NCBI RefSeq assembly: GCF_030269445.1
Contig: NZ_BSTJ01000001.1
Span: 1,575,898-1,639,897, forward strand
DNA from: Actinoallomurus iriomotensis
GTDB taxonomy: Bacteria; Actinomycetota; Actinomycetes; Streptosporangiales; Streptosporangiaceae
Reading direction: 5' to 3'
DNA: 64,000 nucleotides
The translations under genes were made by a program, and so were the position numbers. Within the stretch, counting starts at the first letter, position 1; every line of letters starts with the position of its first letter. Below the pieces are notes generated by a model that saw only the letters and a list, made by a program, of their open reading frames with translations, made no database searches and had not been told where the DNA came from. Of this stretch, positions 24,545-35,581 are shown one piece after another.

Positions 24545-25534
24545 TCAGGGGCGGCCCGAGTCGGCGGCGAAGTGGCACGCGCTCGGATGGTCCGAGCGGC
24601 CCGCGCGGACCTCCAGCGCCGGTTCCTCGGACGCGCAGATCTCCTCGGCCTTCCAGCAGCGGGTGCGGAACCGGCAGCCGGACGGCGGGTCCGTGGGGCT
24701 CGGCACGTCGCCCTCCAGCACGATCCGGCCCGTCCGCTTCGTCGGGTCCGGCACCGGCACCGCCGACAGCAGCGCCTGCGTGTACGGGTGCGTGGGGTGG
24801 TCGTAGATCTGCTCCTCGTCGCCGATCTCGACGATCTTGCCCAGGTACATCACCGCGACGCGGTCGGAGATGTGCCGGACGACGGCGAGGTCGTGGGCGA
24901 TGAAGACGTAGGAGAGGCCGAACTCCCGCTGCAGGTCGGCGAGGAGGTTCATGACCTGGGCCTGCACCGACACGTCGAGCGCGGACACCGGCTCGTCGCA
25001 GATGATGACGTCGGGCCGCAGCGCGAGGGCGCGGGCGATGCCGATCCGCTGCCGCTGTCCGCCGGAGAACTGGTGCGGGTACCGGTTCACGTGGTCCGGG
25101 TCGAGACCGACGATCTCCAGCAGCTCGCGCACCCGGCGGCCGCGTCCGCCCTCGGGGTCGCCGTGGACGGCGAAGGGCTCGCCGACGATGTCGCCCACGG
25201 TCATCCGCGGGTTGAGCGAGGTGTAGGGGTCCTGCATGACGAGCTGCATCCGGCGCCGCGACCGGCGCAGCTCCGCCCTGGACAGCGAGAAGACGTCGCG
25301 GTCCTCGAAGTGCACGCTGCCGGAGGTCGGCCGCTCGACGCCCATGAGCAGCTTGGCCAGCGTGCTCTTGCCGCAGCCGGACTCGCCGACCAGGCCGAGC
25401 GTCTCGCCCTTGCGGAGTTCGAACGAGACGCCGTCGACCGCCTTCACCCGCCCGACCTCGTGCTGGAACAGCACTCCCTTGGTCAGCGGGTAGTGCTTGA
25501 CGACGTCCCGTACGGAGAGGATCTCATCGGCCAC
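24545..25534 (-). CDS. oppF: Oligopeptide/dipeptide ABC importer ATP-binding protein (OppF/DppF type)
   Basis: 329 residues. Walker A is GESGCGKST, the signature [15 protein letters not shown], Walker [13 protein letters not shown] and switch IAHDL. The C-terminal extension with Cys-containing [15 protein letters not shown] is the peptide-importer-specific iron-sulfur/Cys motif region (oligo_HPY). It powers uptake together with OppD through OppBC. GTG at 25532-25534 has GAGGAGGT about 7 bases upstream; the gene overlaps oppD by 11 bp. It is the last gene of a five-gene minus-strand opp operon, although the next gene downstream (ABC exporter) is only ~70 bp away in the same direction. Confidence 0.92.
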   Translation of the reverse strand: MADEILSVRDVVKHYPLTKGVLFQHEVGRVKAVDGVSFELRKGETLGLVGESGCGKSTLAKLLMGVERPTSGSVHFEDRDVFSLSRAELRRSRRRMQLVMQDPYTSLNPRMTVGDIVGEPFAVHGDPEGGRGRRVRELLEIVGLDPDHVNRYPHQFSGGQRQRIGIARALALRPDVIICDEPVSALDVSVQAQVMNLLADLQREFGLSYVFIAHDLAVVRHISDRVAVMYLGKIVEIGDEEQIYDHPTHPYTQALLSAVPVPDPTKRTGRIVLEGDVPSPTDPPSGCRFRTRCWKAEEICASEEPALEVRAGRSDHPSACHFAADSGRP

Positions 25535-26576
25535 CGGAGACCTCCTCGGCGTAATGGCAGGCGCTCCGGTGAGGCGAGGGTGCCCCGGACCGGGCTCCGG
25601 ACCGGTCCGGAGCGCCCTCACCGGTCTGGAGAAGACGCAGTTCGGGAACCTCGGTCGAACAGCGGTCCCGCGCGCGGGGGCAGCGCGGATGGAACGGGCA
25701 GCCCGAGGGGATGGCGGCGAGGTTCGGCGGTGAGCCCTTGATCGGGGTCAGCGAGCGGTCGCGCACGTCGATGCGCGGGACCGACGCGAGCAGTCCCTCG
25801 GCGTACGGGTGCGCGGGCCGGGCGTACAGGTCCTCGACCCAGGCCTCCTCCACGACGCGGCCGGCGTACATCAGCGCGATGCGGTCCGCCACGTCGGCCA
25901 CCACGCCGAGGTCGTGGGTGATGAGGATGAGCCCCATCCGCATCTCTTCCTGCAACTCCGCCAGCAGCTTCATGATCTGCGCCTGGACGGTGACGTCGAG
26001 CGCCGTGGTCGGCTCGTCGGCGATCAGCACGTCCGGTTCGAGGGCCAGCGCCATGGCGATCATCACGCGCTGCCGCATGCCGCCGGAGAACTGGTGCGGG
26101 AAGTCGTTCACCCGCGAGGCCGCGGACGGGATCCGCACGCGGTCCATCAGGTCGATCGCCCGCTTGCGCGCCTCGCCGCGCGAGGACTTGCGGTGCACGA
26201 TGAGCATCTCGGCGATCTGGTCGCCCACCCGGTGCACCGGGTTCAGCGCCGACAGCGCGTCCTGGAAGATCATCGAGATCTTCGCGCCGCGGTAGTCGCG
26301 CCGTTTCTTCTCCGGCAGGCCGAGCAGCTCGGTGCCGCGGAACCGTACCGACCCCTTCGTGACGTGCGCGGGCGGCGTGTCGAGGATGCCCATCACGGCC
26401 TGCGCGCCCACGCTCTTGCCCGACCCGGACTCCCCCAGGATGGCGAGCGTCTCGCCCTCGTCCAGCGTGTAGGACAGCCCGTTGACCGCCTGCACCGATC
26501 GCCCGCGGGAGCGGAACTCCACGTGCAGATCCTCGACCGCCAGCAGCGGGCCGGTGCTCTGTTCTTCGTCGCTCAT
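25524..26576 (-). CDS. oppD: Oligopeptide/dipeptide ABC importer ATP-binding protein (OppD/DppD type)
   Basis: 350 residues. Walker [10 protein letters not shown], signature [15 protein letters not shown], Walker [13 protein letters not shown] and switch ITHDL are intact. The C-terminal [14 protein letters not shown] motif is that of peptide-importer ATPases. ATG at 26576 overlaps the oppC stop (ATGA). A poorly conserved Arg/Ser/Pro-rich insert (~310-330) precedes the last residues. It functions as a heterodimer with OppF at the cytoplasmic face. Confidence 0.92.
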   Translation of the reverse strand: MSDEEQSTGPLLAVEDLHVEFRSRGRSVQAVNGLSYTLDEGETLAILGESGSGKSVGAQAVMGILDTPPAHVTKGSVRFRGTELLGLPEKKRRDYRGAKISMIFQDALSALNPVHRVGDQIAEMLIVHRKSSRGEARKRAIDLMDRVRIPSAASRVNDFPHQFSGGMRQRVMIAMALALEPDVLIADEPTTALDVTVQAQIMKLLAELQEEMRMGLILITHDLGVVADVADRIALMYAGRVVEEAWVEDLYARPAHPYAEGLLASVPRIDVRDRSLTPIKGSPPNLAAIPSGCPFHPRCPRARDRCSTEVPELRLLQTGEGAPDRSGARSGAPSPHRSACHYAEEVSGGR

Positions 26577-27493
26577 CGCAGCTTCGGGTCCAGTGCGTCG
26601 CGTACCGCGTCGCCGAGCAGCAGGAAGCTCAGCACCGTCGCGGTCAGGAATACGGCCGGGTAGATCAGCAGGTAGGGGTAGTCGGTGAAGATCTCCTGTG
26701 CCTGGCTGAGCTGCAGGCCCCACGAGACCGTGGGGTACTGCAGGCCGACGCCCAGGTAGTCGAGCGTGGCCTCGTAGCCGATGACCACGCCGACGTTGAG
26801 CATCGCGTAGACGAACACGGGCGCGACGGCGTTCGGCAGGATGTGGCGCAGCATGATCCGCCCGTCACTGGCGCCGATCATGCGCGCGGCCTGGACGTAG
26901 TCGGCGTCGCGCACCGACAGCACCTGGCCGCGCATCAGCCGCGTCATGGTCGGCCACCACAGCAGGCCGAGCACCAGCGACTCGGTCATCATCCCGTGCG
27001 ACGGGAACGCGGTCAGGATGACGAGCGCGCCGAGGATCAGCGGCAGGCCGAAGAAGATGTCGGTGATACGCGACAGGAACGCGTCGAGCAGCCGTCCGTA
27101 GTAGCCGGAGACCGAGCCGAGCACGATCGCCAGGGTGAGCGCGATCGCGGTCACCAGGAACCCGACCACGATCGGCGCGCGGGTGCCGTGCACGACCTGG
27201 GCCCAGTAGTCGCAGCCGTGGCTGTCGGTGCCGAACGGATGGTCTCCGCCCGCGAACGGGTTCCACGACGCCGGCCGCTGTTTCGCTTGCCGCACGTCAC
27301 AGCCGTCGTTCGCCCCGAGGCCGGTGAAGAGTGAGGGGAAGGCCGCCATCACGCCCATGAACAGCAGGATCACCGCGGAGACCCAGAACGTCACGCGGCG
27401 GCACAGGTCGCGCCACGCGTCGCTCCACAGCGACGCGGCTCCGCCCTCGATCGCCGCCCCGGTCTGCGCCGTGGCCTCAGCAACTTCAGTCAT
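26573..27493 (-). CDS. oppC: Peptide ABC importer permease OppC
   Basis: 306 residues with about six membrane helices and the OppC N-terminal domain (SDAWRDLCRRVTFWVSAVIL). The EAA-type coupling loop is visible as QAARMIGASDGRIMLRHILP, followed by LGVGLQYPTVSWG typical of OppC. HPFGTDSHGCDYWAQVVHG is the conserved periplasmic loop. The start overlaps the oppB stop by 8 bp and the stop overlaps oppD, so subunits are made in stoichiometric order. Confidence 0.93.
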   Translation of the reverse strand: MTEVAEATAQTGAAIEGGAASLWSDAWRDLCRRVTFWVSAVILLFMGVMAAFPSLFTGLGANDGCDVRQAKQRPASWNPFAGGDHPFGTDSHGCDYWAQVVHGTRAPIVVGFLVTAIALTLAIVLGSVSGYYGRLLDAFLSRITDIFFGLPLILGALVILTAFPSHGMMTESLVLGLLWWPTMTRLMRGQVLSVRDADYVQAARMIGASDGRIMLRHILPNAVAPVFVYAMLNVGVVIGYEATLDYLGVGLQYPTVSWGLQLSQAQEIFTDYPYLLIYPAVFLTATVLSFLLLGDAVRDALDPKLR

Positions 27494-28412
27494 GGCGAAT
27501 CCTGGGGTCGAGCACGCCGTAGAGGAAGTCGACGACGAGGTTGGCCAGCAGATAGATGAGGACCAGGAACGTGCTGATGCCCACGACGGTCGGGCCGTCC
27601 TTGACCTGGATGGCCAGCCAGATCTGCTGGCCGATGCCCGGCAGGTTGAAGATGCCCTCGATGATGATCGCGCCGGCCATCAGGTTGCCGAGGTCGACGC
27701 CCAGGTAGGTGACCACCGGGATCAGGGAGTTGCGGAGCGTGTGCCGCACGAGCACCCGCCGGCGGCTGAGGCCCTTGGCGACCGCGGTGCGCACGTAGTC
27801 CGAACGGCCGTTCTCCACCAGGCTCGTCCGGGTCAGCCGGGCGATGTAGGCGAGGCTGAGCGAGCCGAGCAGGATCCCGGGCAGCAGATAGCTGTACGGC
27901 CAGCCGTCGTCGGTCCCCGCGGTCGGGAACCAGCCCAGCTTGAGGCCGAACAGCAGCTGCGCTGAGTAGGCGAGCACGAAGCCGGGGATGGCGATGACCA
28001 GAGTGGTGCCGCTCAGCACGAGCGTGTCGATCACACCGCCCTTGCGCAGGCCCGCCCAGACGCCCAGCGCGATCCCGACGACCAGCTCGAAGACCCACGC
28101 GGTGACGGCGAGCTGCACCGTCACCGTCCAGCCCCCCGTCAGGACGTCGCCGACGGGCTGGCCGTTGAGCGTCTCGCCGAAGTCACCGCGGACCAGGCCC
28201 CACAGGTACTTGCCGTACTGGACGATCAGCGGATCGTCCAGGTGGTAGTGGTGCCGCAGGGCCTGGTACACCGCCGGCGACATCGGCTTGTCGCCGCCCA
28301 GGACCCGGATCGGGTCACCGGGCAGCGCGAACACCGCCAGGTAGATCAGGAGCGTCGTCCCGATCAGGACCGGCACCATCTGCAGAAGGCGCCGTACGAC
28401 GTAACGCCACAC
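27486..28412 (-). CDS. oppB: Peptide ABC importer permease OppB
   Basis: 308 residues. The N-terminus YVVRRLLQMVPVLIGTTLLIY and FALPGDPIR are diagnostic for OppB/DppB. The coupling loop RTAVAKGLSRRRVLVRHTLRN and the C-terminal GIFNLPGIGQQIWLAI follow. About six helices are expected. GTG start at 28410-28412, one base after the oppA stop, so it is translated directly after the binding protein. Confidence 0.93.
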   Translation of the reverse strand: MWRYVVRRLLQMVPVLIGTTLLIYLAVFALPGDPIRVLGGDKPMSPAVYQALRHHYHLDDPLIVQYGKYLWGLVRGDFGETLNGQPVGDVLTGGWTVTVQLAVTAWVFELVVGIALGVWAGLRKGGVIDTLVLSGTTLVIAIPGFVLAYSAQLLFGLKLGWFPTAGTDDGWPYSYLLPGILLGSLSLAYIARLTRTSLVENGRSDYVRTAVAKGLSRRRVLVRHTLRNSLIPVVTYLGVDLGNLMAGAIIIEGIFNLPGIGQQIWLAIQVKDGPTVVGISTFLVLIYLLANLVVDFLYGVLDPRIRHD

Positions 28413-28413
28413 G

Positions 28414-29994
28414 CTATTTGACCGTCACCTGGTCGAGGTGGACGAGCGGGTAGACGTAGGGGTCGGCGTGGATGTCGCCGACGTGACTGGAGGAGCCGAG
28501 CTGGTCCTGCCAGTTCCACAGCGGCGTGATCGGCATGTCCTTCAGCACCATGTCCTCGGCCTGCTGGTAGTACTGCTGGCCCTCCTGCGGCGTCTTGGCC
28601 GCGTTGCCCTTCATGATGAGGGCCTCGCACGCGGCGCCGTCGTAGCCGCTGCGGGTGGGCTTGGCGCACCGCGGCGTGAGGTAGTCCTCGGGGCTCGGGT
28701 AGTCCATGGTCCAGTTGCTGCGGTACGGACCGGCCGCCTTGTGGTCGCTCAGCTTCGTCAGGTAGTCCGACACCTGGACCTTGTCGAACTTGATGTCGGT
28801 GATGCCGAGGTTCTGCTTGAGCTGGTTGGCGACGTCGGTCATCCACTGCTCGTACGTCGCGTCGGCGTTGGAGAACACCAGGTGCAGCGTGCCCTTGTAG
28901 CCGCCCGCCTTGTCGAACAGCTGCTTGGCCTGCTGCGGGTTGTAGGTGCAGGCCTCGCCGCAGGCGTTCGCGCGGTAGCCCGGCACGATCGGCGCCAGCA
29001 GCGACGCCATCGGCTTGAACGTCCCGTTGTAGACCGCGTTGACGATCGCCTGCCGGTCGATCGCCATCGAGATCGCCTTGCGCAGGTCGGGGTTCTTGAA
29101 CGCCGGGTCGTACAGCGGGAACTCGAGGAAGTCCATGGTGCCGCTGGGCACGGTGATGAGCCGGTCGCCGAGCAGCCGCTTGGCCTCGGGCGCCTTCGCC
29201 GCGGGGATCTGGTTGTCGAAGTCGACCTTGCCGGCCCGCAGGTCGGTGTAGGCGGCGTCGCGGCCGGCGTACTCCTTGAAGGTCACGCCGTCGGACTTGG
29301 CCGGACGCGTGCCCTTGTAGCCGGCGAACTTCTTCAGCTTGATCTGCTTGTTGTGCTCCCAGGAGCCGTCGATCATGAACGGCCCGTTGCCGATCGGCTT
29401 CTGCTCGTACGCCTTGAGATCGGTGAAGGCGGCCTTGGGCATCGGCGCGGTGCCGATGAACGACAGCACGTACGGGAACTGACTGAAGGGCTGGGAGAGC
29501 GTCACCTGCAGGGTCTGCGGGTCGACGACCTTGAGGCCCTTCATCTTGTCGACCTTCGGCTTGCCCTTGTCGGGGTTCAGGTCGGCGTAGCCCTCGATGC
29601 TGCCGAGGTAGTAGCCGTTGCCCCAGGCGTTCGCGGAGTTCGCCGTGGCGTTCCAGGCGTCGGCGTAGCTCTGGGCGGTGACCGGCTCACCGTTGTGGAA
29701 GGTCAGGCCCGGCTTGATCTTGATCGTCCAGACCTTCTGGTCGGTCGTGTCGACCGACGCGGCGTCCTCCATCACCGGCTTGCCGCTGGGGTCGAGCGTC
29801 ATCAGCGTGTCGAAGAGGGCGCTGTCGACGGTGAGGCCCTGCGCGTCATTGGTGTTGCCGGGGATGAGATGCTCCGGCTCGGTGATCGCGTAGGTGAAGA
29901 CCTTCGACTTGTTCCCGGAACCGCCACCGCCGCCGCACGCCGACGCCGCCATCGCGACGGCGACGATGCCGACGAGCATCCCCTTGACCTTCAT
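28414..29994 (-). CDS. oppA: Peptide ABC importer substrate-binding lipoprotein OppA
   Basis: 526 residues of the SBP class C family. The signal peptide ends in AASAC, the lipid-modified Cys, followed by a Gly-rich tether. Family segments include EPEHLIPGNTNDAQGLTVDS, then FHNGEPVTAQSYADAWNATA and DLRKAISMAIDRQAIVNAVY. It captures peptides outside the membrane for OppBC. ATG at 29994 is preceded by GGAGG; a six-residue longer start is unlikely. It is first in the opp operon, with a ~160-bp upstream region ending at the sdh terminator. Confidence 0.93.
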   Translation of the reverse strand: MKVKGMLVGIVAVAMAASACGGGGGSGNKSKVFTYAITEPEHLIPGNTNDAQGLTVDSALFDTLMTLDPSGKPVMEDAASVDTTDQKVWTIKIKPGLTFHNGEPVTAQSYADAWNATANSANAWGNGYYLGSIEGYADLNPDKGKPKVDKMKGLKVVDPQTLQVTLSQPFSQFPYVLSFIGTAPMPKAAFTDLKAYEQKPIGNGPFMIDGSWEHNKQIKLKKFAGYKGTRPAKSDGVTFKEYAGRDAAYTDLRAGKVDFDNQIPAAKAPEAKRLLGDRLITVPSGTMDFLEFPLYDPAFKNPDLRKAISMAIDRQAIVNAVYNGTFKPMASLLAPIVPGYRANACGEACTYNPQQAKQLFDKAGGYKGTLHLVFSNADATYEQWMTDVANQLKQNLGITDIKFDKVQVSDYLTKLSDHKAAGPYRSNWTMDYPSPEDYLTPRCAKPTRSGYDGAACEALIMKGNAAKTPQEGQQYYQQAEDMVLKDMPITPLWNWQDQLGSSSHVGDIHADPYVYPLVHLDQVTVK

Positions 29995-30154
29995 CAAGCC
30001 TCCATAAGCCACACAGGTGGGAGCTACCTTGGCCGAGTACGGCCAGGAGGCGGTAGATCTTTGCCGAAACCGTGTCGAGATCGAAATATTCCTACCGACG
30101 CCTGCGGCGCGTCATGGAGTGAGGGCCATTGTGCCCCGGAGCCCGGAAGTGGTC

Positions 30155-30199
30155 CACGGCCCGAGAGGAAGGGGGGACGTTCCCTCCTCCCGGGCCGTG
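30155..30199 (-). terminator. Terminator-like hairpin after the first sdh operon
   Basis: Nine-base-pair outer stem CACGGCCCG / CGGGCCGTG, with an inner GAGGAAGGG / CCCTCCTC pairing, lies a few bases past the sdhB stop. It separates the sdh and opp transcripts. There is no clear U-tract. Confidence 0.6.
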
Positions 30200-30204
30200 A
30201 AGTC

Positions 30205-30947
30205 TCAGGAGGCCTTACGCGTGGCCTTGAGCAGGTCGGCGTTGAGGCGGGAGATGGTCTCGAACGGGATGCCCTTGGGGCAGACCGCGGTGCACTCTCC
30301 GGTGTTCGTGCAGCCGCCGAAGCCCTCGGCGTCCATCTGGGCGACCATCGCGGTGACCCGGCCGTACCGCTCGGGCTGGCCCTGGGGCATCAGGCCGAGG
30401 TGGGTGATCTTCGCGGCGGTGAACAGCATCGCCGACGCGTTCGGGCAGGCGGCGACGCAGGCGCCACAGCCGATGCAGGTCGCGGCGTCGAAGGCGGCGT
30501 GCGCGTCGGCCTGCGGCACCGGGATGGACGCCGCCTCCGGCGCCGACCCGGTCGGGGCGCTGACGTACCCGCCGGCCTGGATGATGCGGTCGAACGCCGA
30601 CCGGTCCACGACCAGGTCCTTGATGACCGGGAACGCCGCCGCGCGCCACGGCTCGATCGTGATGACGTCGCCGTCCTTGAAGTGCCGCATGTGGAGCTGG
30701 CAGGTCGTGGTGGCCTGCTGCGGGCCGTGCGGGGTGCCGTCGATGACGAGCGAGCACATGCCGCAGATGCCCTCACGGCAGTCGTGGTCGAACGCGACCG
30801 GGTCCTCGCCCTCGACGATCAACCGCTCGTTGAGCACGTCGAGCATCTCGAGGAACGACATGTCCGGCGAGACGTCGTCCAGCTCGTACGGGACCATCCG
30901 CCCCGGGTCATCGGCGTTCTTCTGCCGCCAGATCTTCAGTGTGAGCT

Positions 30948-30951
<4 letters not shown>
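30205..30951 (-). CDS. sdhB: Succinate dehydrogenase/fumarate reductase iron-sulfur subunit (first operon)
   Basis: 248 residues. The N-terminal plant-type [2Fe-2S] domain has CREGICGMC with a later Cys in TTTCQLH. The C-terminal ferredoxin domain has [14 protein letters not shown] and then [17 protein letters not shown], giving ligands for the [4Fe-4S] and [3Fe-4S] clusters. It passes electrons from the flavoprotein to membrane quinone. Its start overlaps the sdhA stop by 4 bp. Length and sequence style resemble the mycobacterial Sdh1 type. Last gene of the sdhCAB operon, followed by a hairpin terminator. Confidence 0.94.
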
Positions 30952-32874
<1,923 letters not shown>

Positions 32875-32888
<14 letters not shown>

Positions 32889-32955
32889 GAGCCCTCCTTC
32901 GTCGGGGAGTGACCACGGACACTGTGTTGTCGATTCGCTCACTGCGTTCGCTCAT
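32875..32955 (-). CDS. Mini-ORF linking sdhC and sdhA (26 aa), diverged 68-bp-type repeat
   Basis: Begins [12 protein letters not shown]. The ATG overlaps the sdhC stop as ATGA and the frame ends at TAA just inside sdhA, out of frame with it. The DNA from this ATG to the sdhA ATG is 67 bp and is clearly homologous to the 68-bp repeats at 22579-22786 (shared GGTCACT and CCGACGAAGGAGG...CTCATGA). A net one-base loss shifts the frame, so the stop no longer falls at the sdhA ATG. Confidence 0.5.
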
Positions 32956-33668
32956 GAGACCACCCCGATGGTGACGAGGACCGGCACGGACACGAAGCCG
33001 AGGACGATCACGGCCGCGACCGTGTCGGCGAGCAGGCGCAGGCCGCGGTAGCGGTTCTGACGGCCCCAGCCGAGCGTCTGGAAGGCGCTCCACAGCCCGT
33101 GCCTGAGGTGGAACCCGACCAGGACCACGGCGACGATGTAGAAGAGCGTGATGTACCAGTGCGAGGGGGCGAAGTCGGCGACGATCTTGTCGTACGGCTG
33201 GGCGTCGCCGCCCTTGGGGTTGACCGCGCCGAACGTCAGGTCCAGCAGGTGCCAGATGACGAACAGCAGGATGACGACCCCGCCGTACCGCATGACGTGC
33301 GTGGCGTACCGGTGCTCCTGCGTGGTGGGCCGGGCGGCGTATCGCACGGGCCGGGCCCGCCGCGCGCGCCGGGCGAGCGAGACCGCCGACCACATGTGGA
33401 GGATCACCGCCACGGTGAGCACGATCTCGATGATGGTCAGGACGGTCCGGTACGGGACCGCCGGCTCACCCATCGTGCGCAGCCAGTGCGCGTAGTGGTT
33501 GAAGTCGTCGCGGCCCAGGAAGACCTTGAGATTGCCGATCATGTGGGCGATCAGGTACAGGACGAGGATCGCCCCCGTCACCGCCATGACGGCCTTCTTG
33601 CCGACGGAGGACCCGTACAGCCTTCGCGGAAGCGCCTGTGAGGTCGCCGTCTGCGGAGGTGCGGTCAC
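32952..33668 (-). CDS. sdhC: Succinate dehydrogenase cytochrome b subunit (first operon)
   Basis: 238 residues with five hydrophobic helices, the single-anchor Sdh/Frd design used with menaquinone. The family N-terminus is YGSSVGKKAVMAVTGAILVL and conserved heme-ligand-type His residues occur in LIAHMIGNL, NHYAHWL, ILHMW, VIWHLLD and GFHLRHGLW. It anchors SdhAB and transfers electrons to quinone. GTG at 33666-33668 is chosen because the extension upstream is unlike the family; its ribosome site is weak. Divergent from the LysR gene across a 100-bp region with two inverted repeats. Confidence 0.9.
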   Translation of the reverse strand: MTAPPQTATSQALPRRLYGSSVGKKAVMAVTGAILVLYLIAHMIGNLKVFLGRDDFNHYAHWLRTMGEPAVPYRTVLTIIEIVLTVAVILHMWSAVSLARRARRARPVRYAARPTTQEHRYATHVMRYGGVVILLFVIWHLLDLTFGAVNPKGGDAQPYDKIVADFAPSHWYITLFYIVAVVLVGFHLRHGLWSAFQTLGWGRQNRYRGLRLLADTVAAVIVLGFVSVPVLVTIGVVS

Positions 33669-33693
33669 CGTGCTCGCTCTGGATGACACATTG

Positions 33694-33763
33694 CGGACCG
33701 TATGTCCGATTCCAAAGAGGCGTCCAAGACATGATGACGCTTGTTTCGATAGCCGTAGGCTAT
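33694..33763. promoter_or_regulatory. Two inverted repeats between sdhC and lysR-type gene
   Basis: CGGAC-CGTAT-GTCCG at 33694-33708 and ATAGCC-GTA-GGCTAT at 33749-33763. The second also fits the LysR T-N11-A rule (T33750, A33762) and ends six bases before the regulator's GTG, as expected for autoregulation. The first lies in the sdhC upstream region. Confidence 0.55.
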
Positions 33764-33768
33764 GGACT

Positions 33769-34710
33769 GTGCAGCTACAGCAACTCTCGTACTTCGTGGC
33801 CGTCGCGGAGGTGAGGCATTTCACACGGGCGGCGGAAACTCTCCGGGTCGCGCAGCCGTCCCTGTCCAAGCAGATCAAGACGCTGGAGGCGGAGCTGGGC
33901 GCGCCGCTGTTCAGCCGGGCGCGCGGCAACATCACGCTGACGGCCGCCGGTGAGGCGCTCCTGCCGCTCGCCCGGCGCATCCTCGCCGACGTCGACACGG
34001 CCCGGCGGGAGATCCAGGACCTGACCGGCCTGCGCCGGGGCCGGGTGCGGCTGGGCGCGACCCCCTCGCTGTTCGCGGGGCTGCTCGCCGACGCCCTGGC
34101 GCGCTTCCGCGGCCGCTATCCGGGCATCGAGCTGCGCGTGGAGGAGGGCGGCTCCCGCGACCTCGTACGGGACCTGGCGCGCGGGCAGCTCGACCTGGCA
34201 CTGATCATCCTGCCGCTGCAGAGCACCGACCCCTCGCTGGAGACCGCGCCCATCCTGCAGGAGGACCTGGTCGTGGTGTCGCCGCGCTCGGACCCGCCCA
34301 AGCGGCCGTACGTGCGCATCGAGGACCTGCGCGGCCAGCCGCTCGTCATGTTCCGCAGCGGCTATGACCTGCGGGAGGCGACCCAGACGGCGTGCCGGCA
34401 GGCCGGGTTCGAGCCGACGTTCGCCGTCGAGGGCGGCGAGATGGACGGGGTGCTGCGCTTCGTCGAGGCCGGGCTCGGCCGGGCGCTCGTGCCGTCGATG
34501 GTCCTGTCGGGCCGGGCGGGGCTGGTCGGCACGCCGCTGGCGCCGCCGGGCCTGGAGCGCACGATCGCGCTCGCGCACCGCAAGGACGTGCACCCGACCC
34601 ACGCGGCGCGGGCGTTCCACGAGACCCTGCTGCACTTCCTCGCCGACATCGAGAGCCGCGGTGAGCTGCCGGCGGGCGTCTCACGCATCGCGGACGTCAG
34701 TGGGAGATGA
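33769..34710 (+). CDS. LysR family transcriptional regulator
   Basis: 313 residues. The N-terminal winged helix reads QLQQLSYFVAVAEVRHFTRA, then AETLRVAQPSLSKQIKTLEA and LFSRARGNITLTAAGEALL, all canonical. The effector-binding domain (~90-295) begins RRGRVRLGATPSLFAGLLAD. It is divergent from the first sdh operon, which is the likely target; the second sdh operon lies just beyond and is also possible. GTG at 33769 is the only start that gives the conserved N-terminus; it lies 6 bp after an inverted repeat, so the mRNA may be nearly leaderless. The 3' end overlaps the convergent neighbour by 14 bp. Confidence 0.92.
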   Translation: MQLQQLSYFVAVAEVRHFTRAAETLRVAQPSLSKQIKTLEAELGAPLFSRARGNITLTAAGEALLPLARRILADVDTARREIQDLTGLRRGRVRLGATPSLFAGLLADALARFRGRYPGIELRVEEGGSRDLVRDLARGQLDLALIILPLQSTDPSLETAPILQEDLVVVSPRSDPPKRPYVRIEDLRGQPLVMFRSGYDLREATQTACRQAGFEPTFAVEGGEMDGVLRFVEAGLGRALVPSMVLSGRAGLVGTPLAPPGLERTIALAHRKDVHPTHAARAFHETLLHFLADIESRGELPAGVSRIADVSGR

Positions 34711-35248
34711 CCTCCACGTCGGGGGCGAACTCCCGCAGCGCGCGGCCCAGCCGCCGAGGCGCGATGCGCCAGCCGCCGAGACGGGTGGAGACCAGGCGCG
34801 GGCGGTCGTCGCGCTCGGGCGCGTAGCCGCGCAGCGCGACCGCGCCACGGCCGACGGACCCGCCGTCGGCGGAGTGGAACTCGATCGCGGTGACCTCGTC
34901 CCACGCGAACCACTCACCCTGCGAGGCCCGGCCCGACGGGCACCAGTAGACGCCCTTCTCCGCGACCGCGAACGCCACCGCCCCGCGCGCCACCCGGCGC
35001 AGGCCGACCGCGGCGAACACCAGCAGGCCGGCGCCGACGAGCGGCATCAGCCACTGGGCGCCGTACATGGTCCAGCCCCAGGGGCCGAGGTGGGAGCCGG
35101 GACGCCAGTGCAGCCGCGGGGGATGTGAGGTCGCGCCGAGCACGAACCCGGCGATGATGGCCGCGCCGAGGACGGCCGGCACGAGCGGTCCCCACCAGGC
35201 GTAGCGGACGACGTACGCTCCCGGCCCGAAATGGCTCCGGCCCCGCAT
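34697..35248 (-). CDS. Membrane-anchored hypothetical protein (PH-like)
   Basis: 183 residues with two transmembrane helices (LVPAVLGAAIIAGFVLG at ~20-36 and WLMPLVGAGLLVFAAVGL at ~60-80). The cytoplasmic C-terminal region VAEKGVYWCPSGRASQGEWF AWDEVTAIEFH (~95-125) resembles the bacterial PH-like domain found after two helices in many actinobacterial proteins. ATG at 35248 follows GGGAG. Its 3' end overlaps the convergent LysR gene. No function is assigned; location between the two sdh operons may be incidental. Confidence 0.72.
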   Translation of the reverse strand: MRGRSHFGPGAYVVRYAWWGPLVPAVLGAAIIAGFVLGATSHPPRLHWRPGSHLGPWGWTMYGAQWLMPLVGAGLLVFAAVGLRRVARGAVAFAVAEKGVYWCPSGRASQGEWFAWDEVTAIEFHSADGGSVGRGAVALRGYAPERDDRPRLVSTRLGGWRIAPRRLGRALREFAPDVEVISH

Positions 35249-35581
35249 GCACAACTCCCGTCACAGAGGTCTCGTGCTTTCGCATGCTAGTGAGGTTGGT
35301 GAGACCGGTGGGAAAATCCGGCACTGACGTCTTCTCAAACGGACACTCAACATGAAACCATCACAAGCGGTGCAATAATTCTCATAAGTAGATCTAGAGT
35401 CAATAGGCCGTAAATCGGGCGCATCCTACTCGCGAGTAAGTGGGGAGTTTCACATGCGCCGACCGCGCCTCGTATCGTGCTCGTGACAACTCCCTAATAA
35501 CGTATGAGCGCCCCTGAACAGAGGAGAGGCTCGAGCACAGGCAGCCCTCCCAGGTGGTGTGCCTTCGATGGAGAATCCCGC
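35249..35581. promoter_or_regulatory. Upstream region of the second sdh operon
   Basis: This 333-bp region is markedly A/T-richer than its surroundings around 35330-35420. It contains a TAGAGT -10-like hexamer at 35395-35400 and a perfect 12-bp palindrome TACTCGCGAGTA at 35427-35438. It probably holds the promoters for the sdh operon (rightward) and for the membrane protein (leftward). I see no gene in it. Confidence 0.5.
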
